Shown: positions 8,876 to 17,386, counted from the first letter of the stretch. The stretch is 33,416 bases of DNA from Bryobacterales bacterium (GCA_028819235.1 JAPPMC010000003.1:1-33416); one strand, 5' to 3'. Notes: generated by a model from the letters alone, not told the origin. A program made the numbers and translations.

Positions 8876-10438
8876 TCATCGAGACCGCCAAACCTGCCTC
8901 AGCCGACCCTTGCCTCTTGGCCGTATCGACGCTCGGTGGCCGACCGCGCGGCGATATGTGACACAAACTCCTGCGGCAAGCAGGCACAGCCACCACAGCC
9001 ACTCGCCGTGCCGCACGAAGGCGGTCGTTGTCGACCGAAAACCGAAGGGCACATCCATGTAGTCCTGAACATACGAGGGCAACCGACTCACCACCCTTCC
9101 GGCCGGACTGATTGCGGCCGTGATTCCGTCGTTGGTGGCGCGCAGGATCCACCGGTCATTCTCGATGGCGCGCATCTGGGCAATGAGCAGATGCTGCTCG
9201 CGTGCGGCGCTACGTCCGTACCAGCTGTCATTGGAGATGTTTACCAACAGCTGCGCCCCAGCGGCGGTGAACTCCCGGACAAACCCCCCAAATACGGATT
9301 CGTAGCAGATGAACGTGCCGACGCCGTGTCCGTCAATCAAGGCGGTAGAGATAGCTTCTCCTGGCCGGAACATTCCTGCTTGAAGCGTGATCTTCGTGAC
9401 GAAGTAGTGGAATGGCCAAGGAACAAACTCACCGAAAGGCACCAAGTGCACTTTGGAGTAGTCGGCCAGCAGGCGTCCATCGCGCCCCAGCGTGACGGAC
9501 GAGTTGCGAGGCCGAGACCGGTCTCCATCCTCGAACGAAATCGTGTTGAAGATGAAGGCCGAACCGGACTCCATGGCTACCCGCTCGAAATACGCGCGAG
9601 CGGCCGCATCGTCAAAGAAGTAGGCGCTGACCGGGTATTCCGGCCACACTAACAGCAAAGGGCGGCGATCTCCAGTCGGGGCCCTTGAGATCTGCAACAT
9701 CTTCGAGAGATGGTTCGTACCATGTTCTTGGATCCAGCCAGCCCGAACGATGTCGGGATGGACGTTCGGCTGGACTAGCCGAGCCGTGTGCTCCGTTTCG
9801 CCGTCGGATGGGAGTGGCGGAACTGCCAGCAGTCCTAGGAGAGGGACCAGCGCAATGAGTGGCTTCGGTGACTTGCGAACGATGGCCACTGCCACAGAGG
9901 CATTCGCCAGCGCGAAGACCAACGACGGGCCATAGACACCTGTCCACGGCGCGAGCCTAGCTATATGGCTCAAGGGGAGTTCGACAGCGGCGTTGCCGAG
10001 CAGTGTCCAAGTGAAGAACACGTACTGGTGGCTGCCCTCCAGCGCAACCCAGAGTGTTGCAAGGCCTGGAACGGCCCATGCCCTTTGGAGAAGAGGCGCA
10101 CCAAGCAGAGCGAACGCCCCACACTGGACACCCTTCACCAAGAAGAACAACACGAACAGAAAGGCGGCGATCGGTGGAGAGATGCTGGCATAGTCCCTCA
10201 TGACCGGGTAGATCCAATAGCAGGTCCCGCCGAAAAAGACGGACCCTGCCAGCCACCCAAGCAGCCAGCGGTCTCGTGCTCGCTGTTCCTTGACCGCAAG
10301 GAGCAGCGGGACCAAGCAGAATGGCGCGAGCCAAGCGAGCGACCATCGCGGGAACACCAAGACCTGGAGGACGCCCGAGAGGATCGCCCCTCCCAAGGCG
10401 AAGGCCCCCGACTCGACGTTCTTGCTAGGCCAGTTCAT
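8876..10438 (-). CDS. lnt: Apolipoprotein N-acyltransferase
   Basis: A 520-residue inner-membrane enzyme that adds the third acyl chain to lipoproteins at the periplasmic face. Six or so hydrophobic helices fill residues 10-210, then a nitrilase-fold domain, then a last helix near 480-498. The catalytic triad is visible: E267 in VWPEYP, K329 in DYSKVHLVPFGEF and C378 in FICYES. These positions match the E. coli enzyme closely. NISNDSWYG and the EQHLLIAQMRAIENDRW block are typical. The start ATG overlaps the lipA stop by 4 bp (ATGA), so the two are translationally coupled. A 30-residue basic tail follows the final helix. Confidence 0.96.
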   Translation of the reverse strand: MNWPSKNVESGAFALGGAILSGVLQVLVFPRWSLAWLAPFCLVPLLLAVKEQRARDRWLLGWLAGSVFFGGTCYWIYPVMRDYASISPPIAAFLFVLFFLVKGVQCGAFALLGAPLLQRAWAVPGLATLWVALEGSHQYVFFTWTLLGNAAVELPLSHIARLAPWTGVYGPSLVFALANASVAVAIVRKSPKPLIALVPLLGLLAVPPLPSDGETEHTARLVQPNVHPDIVRAGWIQEHGTNHLSKMLQISRAPTGDRRPLLLVWPEYPVSAYFFDDAAARAYFERVAMESGSAFIFNTISFEDGDRSRPRNSSVTLGRDGRLLADYSKVHLVPFGEFVPWPFHYFVTKITLQAGMFRPGEAISTALIDGHGVGTFICYESVFGGFVREFTAAGAQLLVNISNDSWYGRSAAREQHLLIAQMRAIENDRWILRATNDGITAAISPAGRVVSRLPSYVQDYMDVPFGFRSTTTAFVRHGEWLWWLCLLAAGVCVTYRRAVGHRASIRPRGKGRLRQVWRSR

Positions 10439-11340
10439 CCCCTGAGCGCAGCCATAGTTCCGAAATCGTCGGCCATGTACGAACTGCGCACGAACGGACC
10501 GCTGAATACAGCCCGAAAGCCAATCGACAGCCCATAGTCCCGCAGCTCATCAAACTCCTCGGGGTACAGGTAGCGCTCTACCGGAAGCCGTCTCCGACGG
10601 GGCTGGAGGTATTGGCCTATCGTGGCGACGGCCGTGCCGGAGGATCGCAGATCCTGCAAGAGCTCCCGAACCTCGTCAAGCGACTCTCCCAGTCCTACCA
10701 TGACTCCCGATTTCGTTAGCACACGCGGAGAGTGCCGCCGCGCGAAATCGAGGACATCTAAAGACCGCTTGTACTCTGCTTGAGGGCGCACTCGGCGGTA
10801 CAGCCGGGCCACAGTCTCCATGTTGTGGTTGAAGACTGCGCAGCCAGCGTCCAGAACGCGCGCGACCGCTTCCATGTCGCCCAAGAAATCGGGCACCAAG
10901 ACTTCCACCAAGGCCTCCGGAAGCACCTGCCTCACGGCCGAGACAGTGGCGGCGAAGTGCGTGGAACCTCCGTCCGGGAGCTCATCCCGGTTGACGCTGG
11001 TGATAACGACATGGCGAAGGCCCATCCTGCGCGCCATCCGGGCGACGTGCTGCGGCTCGTCCGTCGCGAGTGGCCCGGGAGTCCCCTGTGGAACGGAACA
11101 GAAGCCGCAAGTCCGCGTGCAAGTATTGCCGAGGATCATGAATGTGGCCGTCCCACGGGCGAAGCACTCGTGCATGTTCGGGCAGCGAGCGGACTCGCAG
11201 ACGGTATGCAAGCCGCGATTCCGAAGCTGGACTTTCAGGTCATGGACGGCGCTGTAGTCCCTCGTCGGCTTTCTCAACCAAGGAGGCAGACGCTTTGGGC
11301 GCTGTCTGGTGGGATGAGCCTGGATCTGAACCAGACTCAC
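10435..11340 (-). CDS. lipA: Lipoyl synthase
   Basis: A 301-residue radical-SAM enzyme that inserts two sulfurs into protein-bound octanoyl groups to make lipoyl cofactors. Both clusters are visible: the auxiliary cluster cysteines C48, C53 and C59 (CESARCPNMHEC) and the radical-SAM triad C74, C78, C81 (CTRTCGFC). The C-terminal RSSY at about 285-288 supplies the serine ligand of the auxiliary cluster. The length is normal for the family. It lies 14 bp after cysK and overlaps lnt by 4 bp. No lipB is seen nearby. Being in an Rrf2-controlled cysteine operon fits its heavy demand for Fe-S clusters. Confidence 0.97.
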   Translation of the reverse strand: MSLVQIQAHPTRQRPKRLPPWLRKPTRDYSAVHDLKVQLRNRGLHTVCESARCPNMHECFARGTATFMILGNTCTRTCGFCSVPQGTPGPLATDEPQHVARMARRMGLRHVVITSVNRDELPDGGSTHFAATVSAVRQVLPEALVEVLVPDFLGDMEAVARVLDAGCAVFNHNMETVARLYRRVRPQAEYKRSLDVLDFARRHSPRVLTKSGVMVGLGESLDEVRELLQDLRSSGTAVATIGQYLQPRRRRLPVERYLYPEEFDELRDYGLSIGFRAVFSGPFVRSSYMADDFGTMAALRG

Positions 11341-11354
11341 GACTGAACCGACCC

Positions 11355-12311
11355 TCAGGCCAATCCGCTAAAAAGAGGGCTGCTCAGATAGCGTTCGCCA
11401 CCATCAGGGAGGATCACCACTATGGTCTTGCCCTCGAACTCACGTTCCCGAGCCAGTCGGCACGCGACCGCGGCGGCCGCACCACACGAGATTCCGCTCA
11501 GCAGGCCCTCTTTCTGGGCAAGCCGCCGGGCGTATTCAACGGCCTCGTCGTCAGACACGCTCTCTATCCGGTCAACCATCTCGAGGTCCAACGTATCCGG
11601 GATGAAGCCCGCCCCGATTCCTTGAATCGCTGTGATACCAGGCGTTAACGGCTCTCCGGCCAAATACTGCCGAATCACCGGGCTGCATTCCGGTTCCACC
11701 CCAACGCTGACGATGTCCCGACCGCGCTTCCGCTTGAAGTAGCGGGATATGCCGCTGATGGTGCCACCAGTGCCGACTCCGGCGACCAATGCATCGACTT
11801 GGCCGTCGGTGTCGTCCCAGATCTCCGGGCCAGTTGTCTCGTAGTGGATGCGCGGGTTTGCCGGATTCTGAAACTGTTCCAGCATCAGGTAGCGACCCGG
11901 ATTGGTCCGCACCAGTTCGCGCGCGTGCTGAACCGCGCCGTACATTCCCTCATTCTCGGGCGTGAGCTCAAGGCTGGCGCCGAGCAGGTTCAAGACGCGT
12001 CTGCGCTCGGCGCTGTAGTTGGAGGGCATGGCAATCCGCAGCTTGTATCCTCTGGCGGCGGCCACGAATGCCAATGCAATACCCGTATTGCCGCTCGTGG
12101 CCTCGACGAGTTCCATGCCCGACTGCAGCCTTCCGCTCCGCTCAGCGTCCCAGATCATGGATGCGCCGATTCGGCACTTCACCGAATAGGCCGGATTACG
12201 CCCCTCGACTTTTCCGAGCACGGTCGCCTTAGTGCCCGATGCCAGCCTCGATAGGCTCACCAGCGGCGTACCGCCGATCGACTGGGAGTTGTCAGGAAAG
12301 ATGCGGGCCAT
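11355..12311 (-). CDS. cysK: Cysteine synthase (O-acetylserine sulfhydrylase)
   Basis: A 318-residue PLP enzyme making cysteine from O-acetylserine and sulfide in the cytoplasm. K45 in NPAYSVKCRIG is the Schiff-base lysine, TSGNTGIA binds the substrate carboxylate, and GVGTGGTISG holds the PLP phosphate. The C-terminal DGGERYLSSPLF is typical of CysK. The sequence NPAYSVKCRIGASMIWDAE follows the CysK rather than the CBS pattern, and there is no CBS domain. It starts one base after the Rrf2 gene ends and is followed by lipA after 14 bp, so expression is probably set by the Rrf2 protein acting at the operator upstream of its own gene. Confidence 0.96.
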   Translation of the reverse strand: MARIFPDNSQSIGGTPLVSLSRLASGTKATVLGKVEGRNPAYSVKCRIGASMIWDAERSGRLQSGMELVEATSGNTGIALAFVAAARGYKLRIAMPSNYSAERRRVLNLLGASLELTPENEGMYGAVQHARELVRTNPGRYLMLEQFQNPANPRIHYETTGPEIWDDTDGQVDALVAGVGTGGTISGISRYFKRKRGRDIVSVGVEPECSPVIRQYLAGEPLTPGITAIQGIGAGFIPDTLDLEMVDRIESVSDDEAVEYARRLAQKEGLLSGISCGAAAAVACRLAREREFEGKTIVVILPDGGERYLSSPLFSGLA

Positions 12312-12312
12312 A

Positions 12313-12744
12313 TCAGATTTGCCAGTTGCGCACGGCCTGGGAACGCTTCTGCCGCCAGCGCTCGACCAGTTCCGCGAAGGTCGTGCGATCGATCACGCTC
12401 GAGAGGGCCCGCTCGACTCGGTCCCACATTTCCGGAAACGGAGAATCTTCCGCCTCGTTGGCAAACGGCCGCTTCGACGGCTGGAATGAGCCGTCGACCT
12501 GACGAAGGATGTCACCGACCGTGATCTCGTCCGGTCGTCGCGCCAGGAAGTATCCCCCCTCGACCCCACGGCGAGAACCCAAGAAACCGCCCTGTTTGAG
12601 TTGCGCCAATATCAGTTCAAGGAACTTAGGCGGGATTTGCTGGCTCTCCGCAATCTTTGCGATCTTGACGGGCTCGGGCTGGCCGCGGCGGCTCAGCTCG
12701 AACACGGCGCGGAGGGCATACTCACCCTTTACCGAGACGTCCAC
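12313..12744 (-). CDS. Rrf2-family transcriptional regulator, CymR-like
   Basis: A 143-residue Rrf2 protein with the family N-terminus (GEYALRAVFELSRRG), a winged helix including IPPKFLELILAQLKQGGFL and the wing SRRGVEGGYFLARRP. It contains no cysteine at all, so it cannot carry the Fe-S cluster of IscR or NsrR. Together with cysK directly downstream this points to a CymR-like cysteine regulator, which in Bacillus senses O-acetylserine through CysK. The start is GTG 12744; AGGG seven bases upstream lies within the right arm of the inverted repeat. The annotation as CymR-like is inference from the missing cysteines and context; the family call is firm. Confidence 0.92.
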   Translation of the reverse strand: MDVSVKGEYALRAVFELSRRGQPEPVKIAKIAESQQIPPKFLELILAQLKQGGFLGSRRGVEGGYFLARRPDEITVGDILRQVDGSFQPSKRPFANEAEDSPFPEMWDRVERALSSVIDRTTFAELVERWRQKRSQAVRNWQI

Positions 12745-12748
12745 GGCG

Positions 12749-12773
12749 AATCCCTACCATTCTAGTAGGGATT
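12749..12773 (-). promoter_or_regulatory. Perfect inverted repeat: probable Rrf2 operator with embedded -10
   Basis: AATCCCTAC, a 7-bp spacer and GTAGGGATT form a perfect 9-bp inverted repeat, 25 bp in all, the size typical of Rrf2 operators. On the minus strand the spacer contains TAGAAT (12759-12764), a good -10 box, and the right arm carries the AGGG ribosome site of the Rrf2 gene, whose GTG is 4 bp further. Binding here would block both polymerase and ribosome, suggesting autoregulation of regulator-cysK-lipA-lnt. Confidence 0.7.
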
Positions 12774-12791
12774 GCAGGCCTGTCCTGAAGA

Positions 12792-12977
12792 TCACCCCTT
12801 CCCTGCCGGTGGCGTCATCAAAGCCGAGCACTTTCGGCACTGGTCCCGGCGTTTGGCATTCATCGCGCCGCACTCGGAGCACCAGTTGTACGCCATACGG
12901 CAGTATATGTTGGTCGCGAACACGCCGCTGACCAGTATCAGGACCATGAAACCTAGGAAGGAGAGAACCTCGAACAC
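12792..12977 (-). CDS. Small membrane protein with zinc ribbon
   Basis: A 61-residue protein with one membrane helix at about 4-22 and a four-cysteine zinc ribbon: C33, C36 (CSEC) and C47, C50 (CRKC), spaced as in zinc-ribbon domains. The start is GTG 12977, with AGG about ten bases before it. It precedes the Rrf2 gene by 47 bp on the same strand, but the operator and -10 lie between them, so it may be a separate unit or read through. Zinc ribbons of this kind often anchor to partners at the membrane; the function here is unknown. Confidence 0.6.
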   Translation of the reverse strand: MFEVLSFLGFMVLILVSGVFATNIYCRMAYNWCSECGAMNAKRRDQCRKCSALMTPPAGKG

Positions 12978-13323
12978 GGCGATTGGACCTGAGGTGTGAA
13001 GTGGGCGGTGGCTGCTCTCGTCAGGAGCCCTGCCTACAAATCAGGATTGCACACCCAGAGGACACGCCAGACGTCGCCATCTAGGGTCAGGCGCTGAGCG
13101 GAACCGGATAGGCACGACCGTCGCGCCCCGATGTGACCGGCCCGCTCACGCAGTTCCCATGACGCAATCGCGCGACCGCTGGCTCCCAATCCCTAAGACT
13201 CGGGCAATGAGTTGCCTGTCCCGACTCGTGACCAAGCGTAGACGGTCGGAAAATGGGCGAAACCAATACTCAAACGGCGCTTGAGAGCCTCTCCAAGCCC
13301 AGCATTGATGGCTGGAACTGCCG
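12978..13323. other. Intergenic, no gene seen
   Basis: About 350 bp between the DUF932-like stop and the zinc-ribbon gene. No frame here has recognisable content, and no strong hairpin with a T tract was found. It should contain the promoter for the zinc-ribbon gene. Confidence 0.4.
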
Positions 13324-14502
13324 CTAAGGCGCGTGGCGTTCGGACGAAGGGCGAAGCTTCAGGAGCCGATCTGCCAGACGTCCGGCCCGTTCTTCGATTC
13401 GCAGTTGCTTCTGCAGCGAACCACTGTGCTGCGCGGCCTCGGTGAATATGTTCACAAAGTCCCACAACGTCTGGTTCTCTCGATAGCCCGAACGCCAAAC
13501 CTCCCCCGACCGACTGCCAGCCAATCCGTTGGCCATCCAGCGAAGCGTCTCCGCTCGATCTTCTTCATTGGCTGTGGCCAGGCGTCGAATCCAAGTCGGT
13601 CCAAGTTCTATATCTTGCAGGACCCTCTTTAGGAGAGCTACACTCTCTCGGTCGGCTGCGATTGCTCGTGCGTCAAACTCGCGGTTGCCTAGACTGTCAA
13701 GCCACTTCACACCAGCAATGACATCCTTGTCTGCTACTCCCAAGAGCTCTCTGACCCTGTCGTGTAGCTTGCTCTGGTCACCCGTGTGGGTGACTCGTCG
13801 GCTGTAGTCTGCCGCAGGGCGTACCAATCCGTTTGCGCAAATCAACCGGAAGATCGTAGTGCGGAAGGAGACTGCGCACTCCCCGCCAAGTCCGTTCCGC
13901 GCCTCGATTCCAACCCAGCTCACATCCTTTGCTTTTCCGCCGGGGCCTTGGACATCGGTTGAGTGCTGATGCTTCTTACGCGGCAGCACGATCCGAAGCT
14001 CAGTCCCGACCGATCGTCCGATTGGCTTCTTCCGTTGCTGAATCTCCCTCCACCCAGTTCCAACACCTGACCAGCCGTTGTCCCGCCTTCCCAATACGAT
14101 CTGTTCAATGCCTTCCACCAAGCGACCGTGCCCGTACGGTTGGTAGCGACTCCCAACGACGCCAACAACCGTCCATCCATCGACCACGATCCGGTGGGAC
14201 GACATCCTCTCTCGATCTTGGTTCCAAGCGTCGTTGAGGACCTTTGTGGCAAGGCCGGGCGATCCGATTCGCTTGATCGTCCGGTAGTCGCAACCAAGAA
14301 CGCTGCAGAGCTTGGACCAGCCTCGGTCACTCACATAGACCCGCTCCCGGTCCTCCGTCTGGATGAACTTGTCCTCGGAGACACACATGCGAGGCGTGCA
14401 AGGCCAGAGGCGCACCGACAGGTCCTTGCCCCTTGCGAAGTACTTCACGTCGTCCCAAGTATTGAGTGTCTCCTCTTCGTCGCGCACGCCTTCCAGTGCC
14501 AT
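13324..14502 (-). CDS. DUF932-like protein (plasmid/phage-associated family)
   Basis: A 392-residue protein resembling the DUF932 family, which is common on plasmids, phages and genomic islands and whose role is unknown. The family-like parts are ELRIVLPRKK near residue 170, then the block FRTTIFRLICANGLVRPAAD near 220, RRVTHTGD just after it, and a C-terminal LWDFVNIFTEAAQ with a long helical, charged end. The ATG at 14502 is preceded by a perfect AGGAGG five bases upstream, which decides the start over the TTG at 14505. The gene stands alone between 350-bp and 590-bp non-coding stretches; the next gene upstream on the same strand encodes an AAA ATPase. The DUF932 match is by motif memory and moderately secure. 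Confidence 0.65.
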   Translation of the reverse strand: MALEGVRDEEETLNTWDDVKYFARGKDLSVRLWPCTPRMCVSEDKFIQTEDRERVYVSDRGWSKLCSVLGCDYRTIKRIGSPGLATKVLNDAWNQDRERMSSHRIVVDGWTVVGVVGSRYQPYGHGRLVEGIEQIVLGRRDNGWSGVGTGWREIQQRKKPIGRSVGTELRIVLPRKKHQHSTDVQGPGGKAKDVSWVGIEARNGLGGECAVSFRTTIFRLICANGLVRPAADYSRRVTHTGDQSKLHDRVRELLGVADKDVIAGVKWLDSLGNREFDARAIAADRESVALLKRVLQDIELGPTWIRRLATANEEDRAETLRWMANGLAGSRSGEVWRSGYRENQTLWDFVNIFTEAAQHSGSLQKQLRIEERAGRLADRLLKLRPSSERHAP

Positions 14503-15090
14503 CAAGACCTCCTAGCCGCCCATTCTCCACGATCTTCCCTAGGCGGCTCCAGGTCGCAAGCCACCAACCTACCGCCTAGCGTCCAGTCTGCACCAACTCG
14601 AGAGATCGAGCCGCCTACCGCGGCAGCGCAAGTTTGCGCGGTGACCCTCATTGGCCAGAGGCCCACAGCTGAGTGTCAATCGGCCGTGACTGCCCCGTGC
14701 GGCGATGATCGGATCTGTCCTTATCAGCTGCTCCTCAGACGTCATAGTCTCGGTCAGCGCGGGATCCGCGCGAGCCCACCTGTGGCTGTCCAAACGACCG
14801 AGTCGAGACTGTCGCCGCCATCGGCGTCGCGAGTAAGCCGACTGGTGCGAACCCGACCCACAGTCAGCGCCACGGTGCACCGCCGTTGAGACGGAACCTC
14901 GATTGCCCACGGCACCGTTGGGTCGCGATCAACGGCTACTGACAGATTTCCCGTGCTACACGACGTTTCTCCCACGCGATCGTGCCTACGCCGCTCTCAG
15001 ATCGGTCGATCGACCGCCGACTTACGCAAGTACTACAGATTAGGACCACCGTGGCAATTCGCATTCCGGAGCAAGCTGTGACTGCGAGGA
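14503..15090. other. Intergenic with a 14-bp palindrome
   Basis: About 590 bp with no gene I can support; the open frames lack family features and ribosome sites. It contains the perfect palindrome CGGTCGATCGACCG at 15003-15016, between the ATPase stop and the DUF932-like start. The AGGAGG of the DUF932-like gene is at its left end. It may hold that gene's promoter and operator. Confidence 0.45.
15003..15016. promoter_or_regulatory. 14-bp perfect palindrome, possible operator
   Basis: CGGTCGATCGACCG is identical on both strands. It lies about 500 bp upstream of the DUF932-like ATG and just past the end of the ATPase gene, so its target is unclear. Restriction-like or regulator binding are both possible; there is no second copy in the window. 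Confidence 0.25.
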
Positions 15091-16260
15091 TCACGAAGGC
15101 TGTAGCCCGGCCACCGAGTCGTCGCTACGCGCCACGAACTGCATCAGACTAGGTATCCCGGGCTCAAAGTAGTGGCGTGACTGTTTAGAAACTGCCCAGA
15201 TATACCCCAGCTCGTGCAGTTGTTCGAGAGCGGCTGTGACCGACCGCTTGTCCGAGTGCTGCCCCATCGATTCTAGGGCGGAACGGACTGCTCCTTCAAC
15301 TTGGTCGGCACTGGCCTTATCTGCGCCGAGATACACACTGGAGACGCTAGCGGCAACTCTTGCTAGTCCCGCCCGGCGCAATTCTTCGTATCGATTGAGG
15401 TAATACTCGTCTCTCTCATCTTCGAACTGACCTCTTGCTTGGTCTGCATTGGCAGCGGAAATCAGGCTAGATGATACTTGTAACGTGTCCCAGAGCAACC
15501 CACCCCATAGCTGTACGAAGAATGGGTACGCCTCGCTTTCGGGAACAACTTGGTCCAAAGCATCTGACGCTATCATGTAGTCGCGCTCTTCCAGGGGAAT
15601 CCGAATCGCTTCTGCCGCGGCCTCAGGGCTCAGGCGGCCGATGCGAAGTTTCGCACTTCTGTCCCAGAACGACGCGCCCATGGAATTCAGGCGCCGGGGC
15701 AAGTCCGGCGTTCCTACAAGCATGAGCAGAATCGGCGATCCCTTGCGTCGCAAGCCTTGGACGGCGTTGATCAAGGCCTGGCCAAGTTCGATTCCCAGCA
15801 CGTGTGCCTCATCAATCGCTATCACGAGCGGACGCTGGCGAGTCCTGCGGGCGAGGACGTCCGACAGTCGTCCGGAGGTAACGTCGCGAGTCCTGATTCC
15901 AACGCCAAGCCAGGACACTGAACTAAAGAGCCTGCTCCAGCCCGACGCAACGGATAGACCGCCAATCAGCTCATCCCGTGAACGGAATTCTCCTCCGTAG
16001 AAATCGCCCGTCCCGATCTTGCGCGACTGCGCCTCACGCAGCGACCATTCCATTAGGACGGTCTTGCCGTTTCCTCTTGGACCGAATAGCACTACGTCCC
16101 TTCCCGGAGCCCATCCCTTCACGAGTCGATCAAGGAGGTTCTTGATGAGGCGTTGCTCCGTCTCCCGACCGGCAAGGTATGGCGGAATCCGCCCTTGGCC
16201 GGGGACAAATGGATTAGTCCTGTCGGGATCGGCCTTCCGAAGCTGCCGGAACGCTGTCAT
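15091..16260 (-). CDS. AAA ATPase with C-terminal winged-helix-like region
   Basis: A 389-residue STAND/ORC-like AAA ATPase. Walker A is GPRGNGKT (60-67), Walker B is VIAIDE (146-151) and a sensor-1-like strand ILLMLVGTPDLPRRL follows (177-191). The C-terminal third is helical and ends in a winged-helix-like part (SVTAALEQLHELGYIWAVS). Such single proteins bind DNA or a partner protein and are seen in accessory regions and defence or replication modules; the present role is unknown. No ribosome site precedes the ATG; instead CGATAA is repeated twice directly (16264-16275) three bases before it, and TAGATT lies further upstream on the minus strand. Its same-strand neighbour is the DUF932-like gene. 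Confidence 0.8.
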   Translation of the reverse strand: MTAFRQLRKADPDRTNPFVPGQGRIPPYLAGRETEQRLIKNLLDRLVKGWAPGRDVVLFGPRGNGKTVLMEWSLREAQSRKIGTGDFYGGEFRSRDELIGGLSVASGWSRLFSSVSWLGVGIRTRDVTSGRLSDVLARRTRQRPLVIAIDEAHVLGIELGQALINAVQGLRRKGSPILLMLVGTPDLPRRLNSMGASFWDRSAKLRIGRLSPEAAAEAIRIPLEERDYMIASDALDQVVPESEAYPFFVQLWGGLLWDTLQVSSSLISAANADQARGQFEDERDEYYLNRYEELRRAGLARVAASVSSVYLGADKASADQVEGAVRSALESMGQHSDKRSVTAALEQLHELGYIWAVSKQSRHYFEPGIPSLMQFVARSDDSVAGLQPS

Positions 16261-16399
16261 GTTCGATAACGATAATCTACGCAGCCCTTCTGAAGACCCA
16301 TGTGCAGGTCGTGGCCGCTGCCGAGTGTGTGCCCCAGAGGTGGCTGGATGGCCACAACAGGGCCCGTCGCAGTGGGGTCAGATCACTATGTGGCTCCCG

Positions 16400-17386
16400 C
16401 TAGAACGACCAGCGCCAGAGCGAGGCCCCAGCAGTGAAGCCTGCTCCTACAGCGGCCATCAGCACCAGATCACCCTTCTTCAGCCGGCCTTCCTCAATGG
16501 CATCCCTCGTTGCGATTGGGATTGTGCCCCCAGTCGTGTTGCCGTACCGGTCAATGTTGATCAAGGTGCGCTCTAACGGAAGGCCCATCCGATTCGCCAC
16601 CGCCGTGATGATCCTACGGTTCGCCTGGTGCGGGATAAGCAGGTCCACGTCGTCGGCCGTGTATCCGTTTCTCTCGATCAACTGCTTACACAACTGATAC
16701 ATCTTGCCCACCGCATACCTATAGACATTGCGTCCGTCCTGGTGCACGAAGTGCAGACGCTGATCGACCGTCTCGTGAGAGGCCGGCTGTGCGCTTCCCC
16801 CAGCAGGCATGCACAGGAACTTCCCGCCTGACCCGTCAATCTCGTTGACGAAGTCCACGAGGCCGCCCTCGTTTCCATTGGAGGGCTCCACAAGGAACGC
16901 TCCCGCACCGTCGCCGAAGAGCACACAGGTCGCTCGGTCCTCGTAATCGATGATCCTGGACATCGTGTCCGCGCCGATGACCAGCACCTTGCGGTGCGCC
17001 CCGGAAGCCACCAGCTGCGCCGCCGTGGACAGGCCGTAGAGCAACCCCGAACAGGCGGCGACCAAATCAAAACCCCAAGCGCCGCGGGCACCGATTCGGT
17101 CCTGAACCAAACAGGCCGTTGCGGGAAACATCATGTCCGGTGTGACCGTGCAGACGATGATTGCCTCAACTTCAGACGCAGGGACTCCGGTCTTGGCCAG
17201 CAGCTCTTTGGCCGCCTCTGTCGCAAGGTGCGAAGTGGCAACTTCCTTGTCGGCAATTCGGCGCTCAGTGATGCCCGTGCGGGTCGTGATCCACTCCTCG
17301 GACGTGTCGACCATCTTCTCGAGGTCTTTGTTACTCAGGACTCGGGGCGGGACGTAGCATCCGACTCCGGATATCGTAGGTCGCAT
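16400..17386 (-). CDS. fabH: 3-oxoacyl-ACP synthase III
   Basis: A 328-residue condensing enzyme that starts fatty-acid synthesis by joining acetyl-CoA (or a branched acyl-CoA) to malonyl-ACP. The triad is complete: C112 in VAACSGLLYG, H253 in LIPHQANRRI and N283 in RYGNTTGGTIP. N-terminal ITTRTGITERRIA and C-terminal GAGFTAGASLWRW are typical. It is alone, not with plsX/fabD/fabG as in many genomes, and lies between the AAA ATPase gene (140 bp beyond its stop) and a divergent amidohydrolase gene. It could be a pathway-specific paralogue rather than the housekeeping copy. Confidence 0.95.
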   Translation of the reverse strand: MRPTISGVGCYVPPRVLSNKDLEKMVDTSEEWITTRTGITERRIADKEVATSHLATEAAKELLAKTGVPASEVEAIIVCTVTPDMMFPATACLVQDRIGARGAWGFDLVAACSGLLYGLSTAAQLVASGAHRKVLVIGADTMSRIIDYEDRATCVLFGDGAGAFLVEPSNGNEGGLVDFVNEIDGSGGKFLCMPAGGSAQPASHETVDQRLHFVHQDGRNVYRYAVGKMYQLCKQLIERNGYTADDVDLLIPHQANRRIITAVANRMGLPLERTLINIDRYGNTTGGTIPIATRDAIEEGRLKKGDLVLMAAVGAGFTAGASLWRWSF

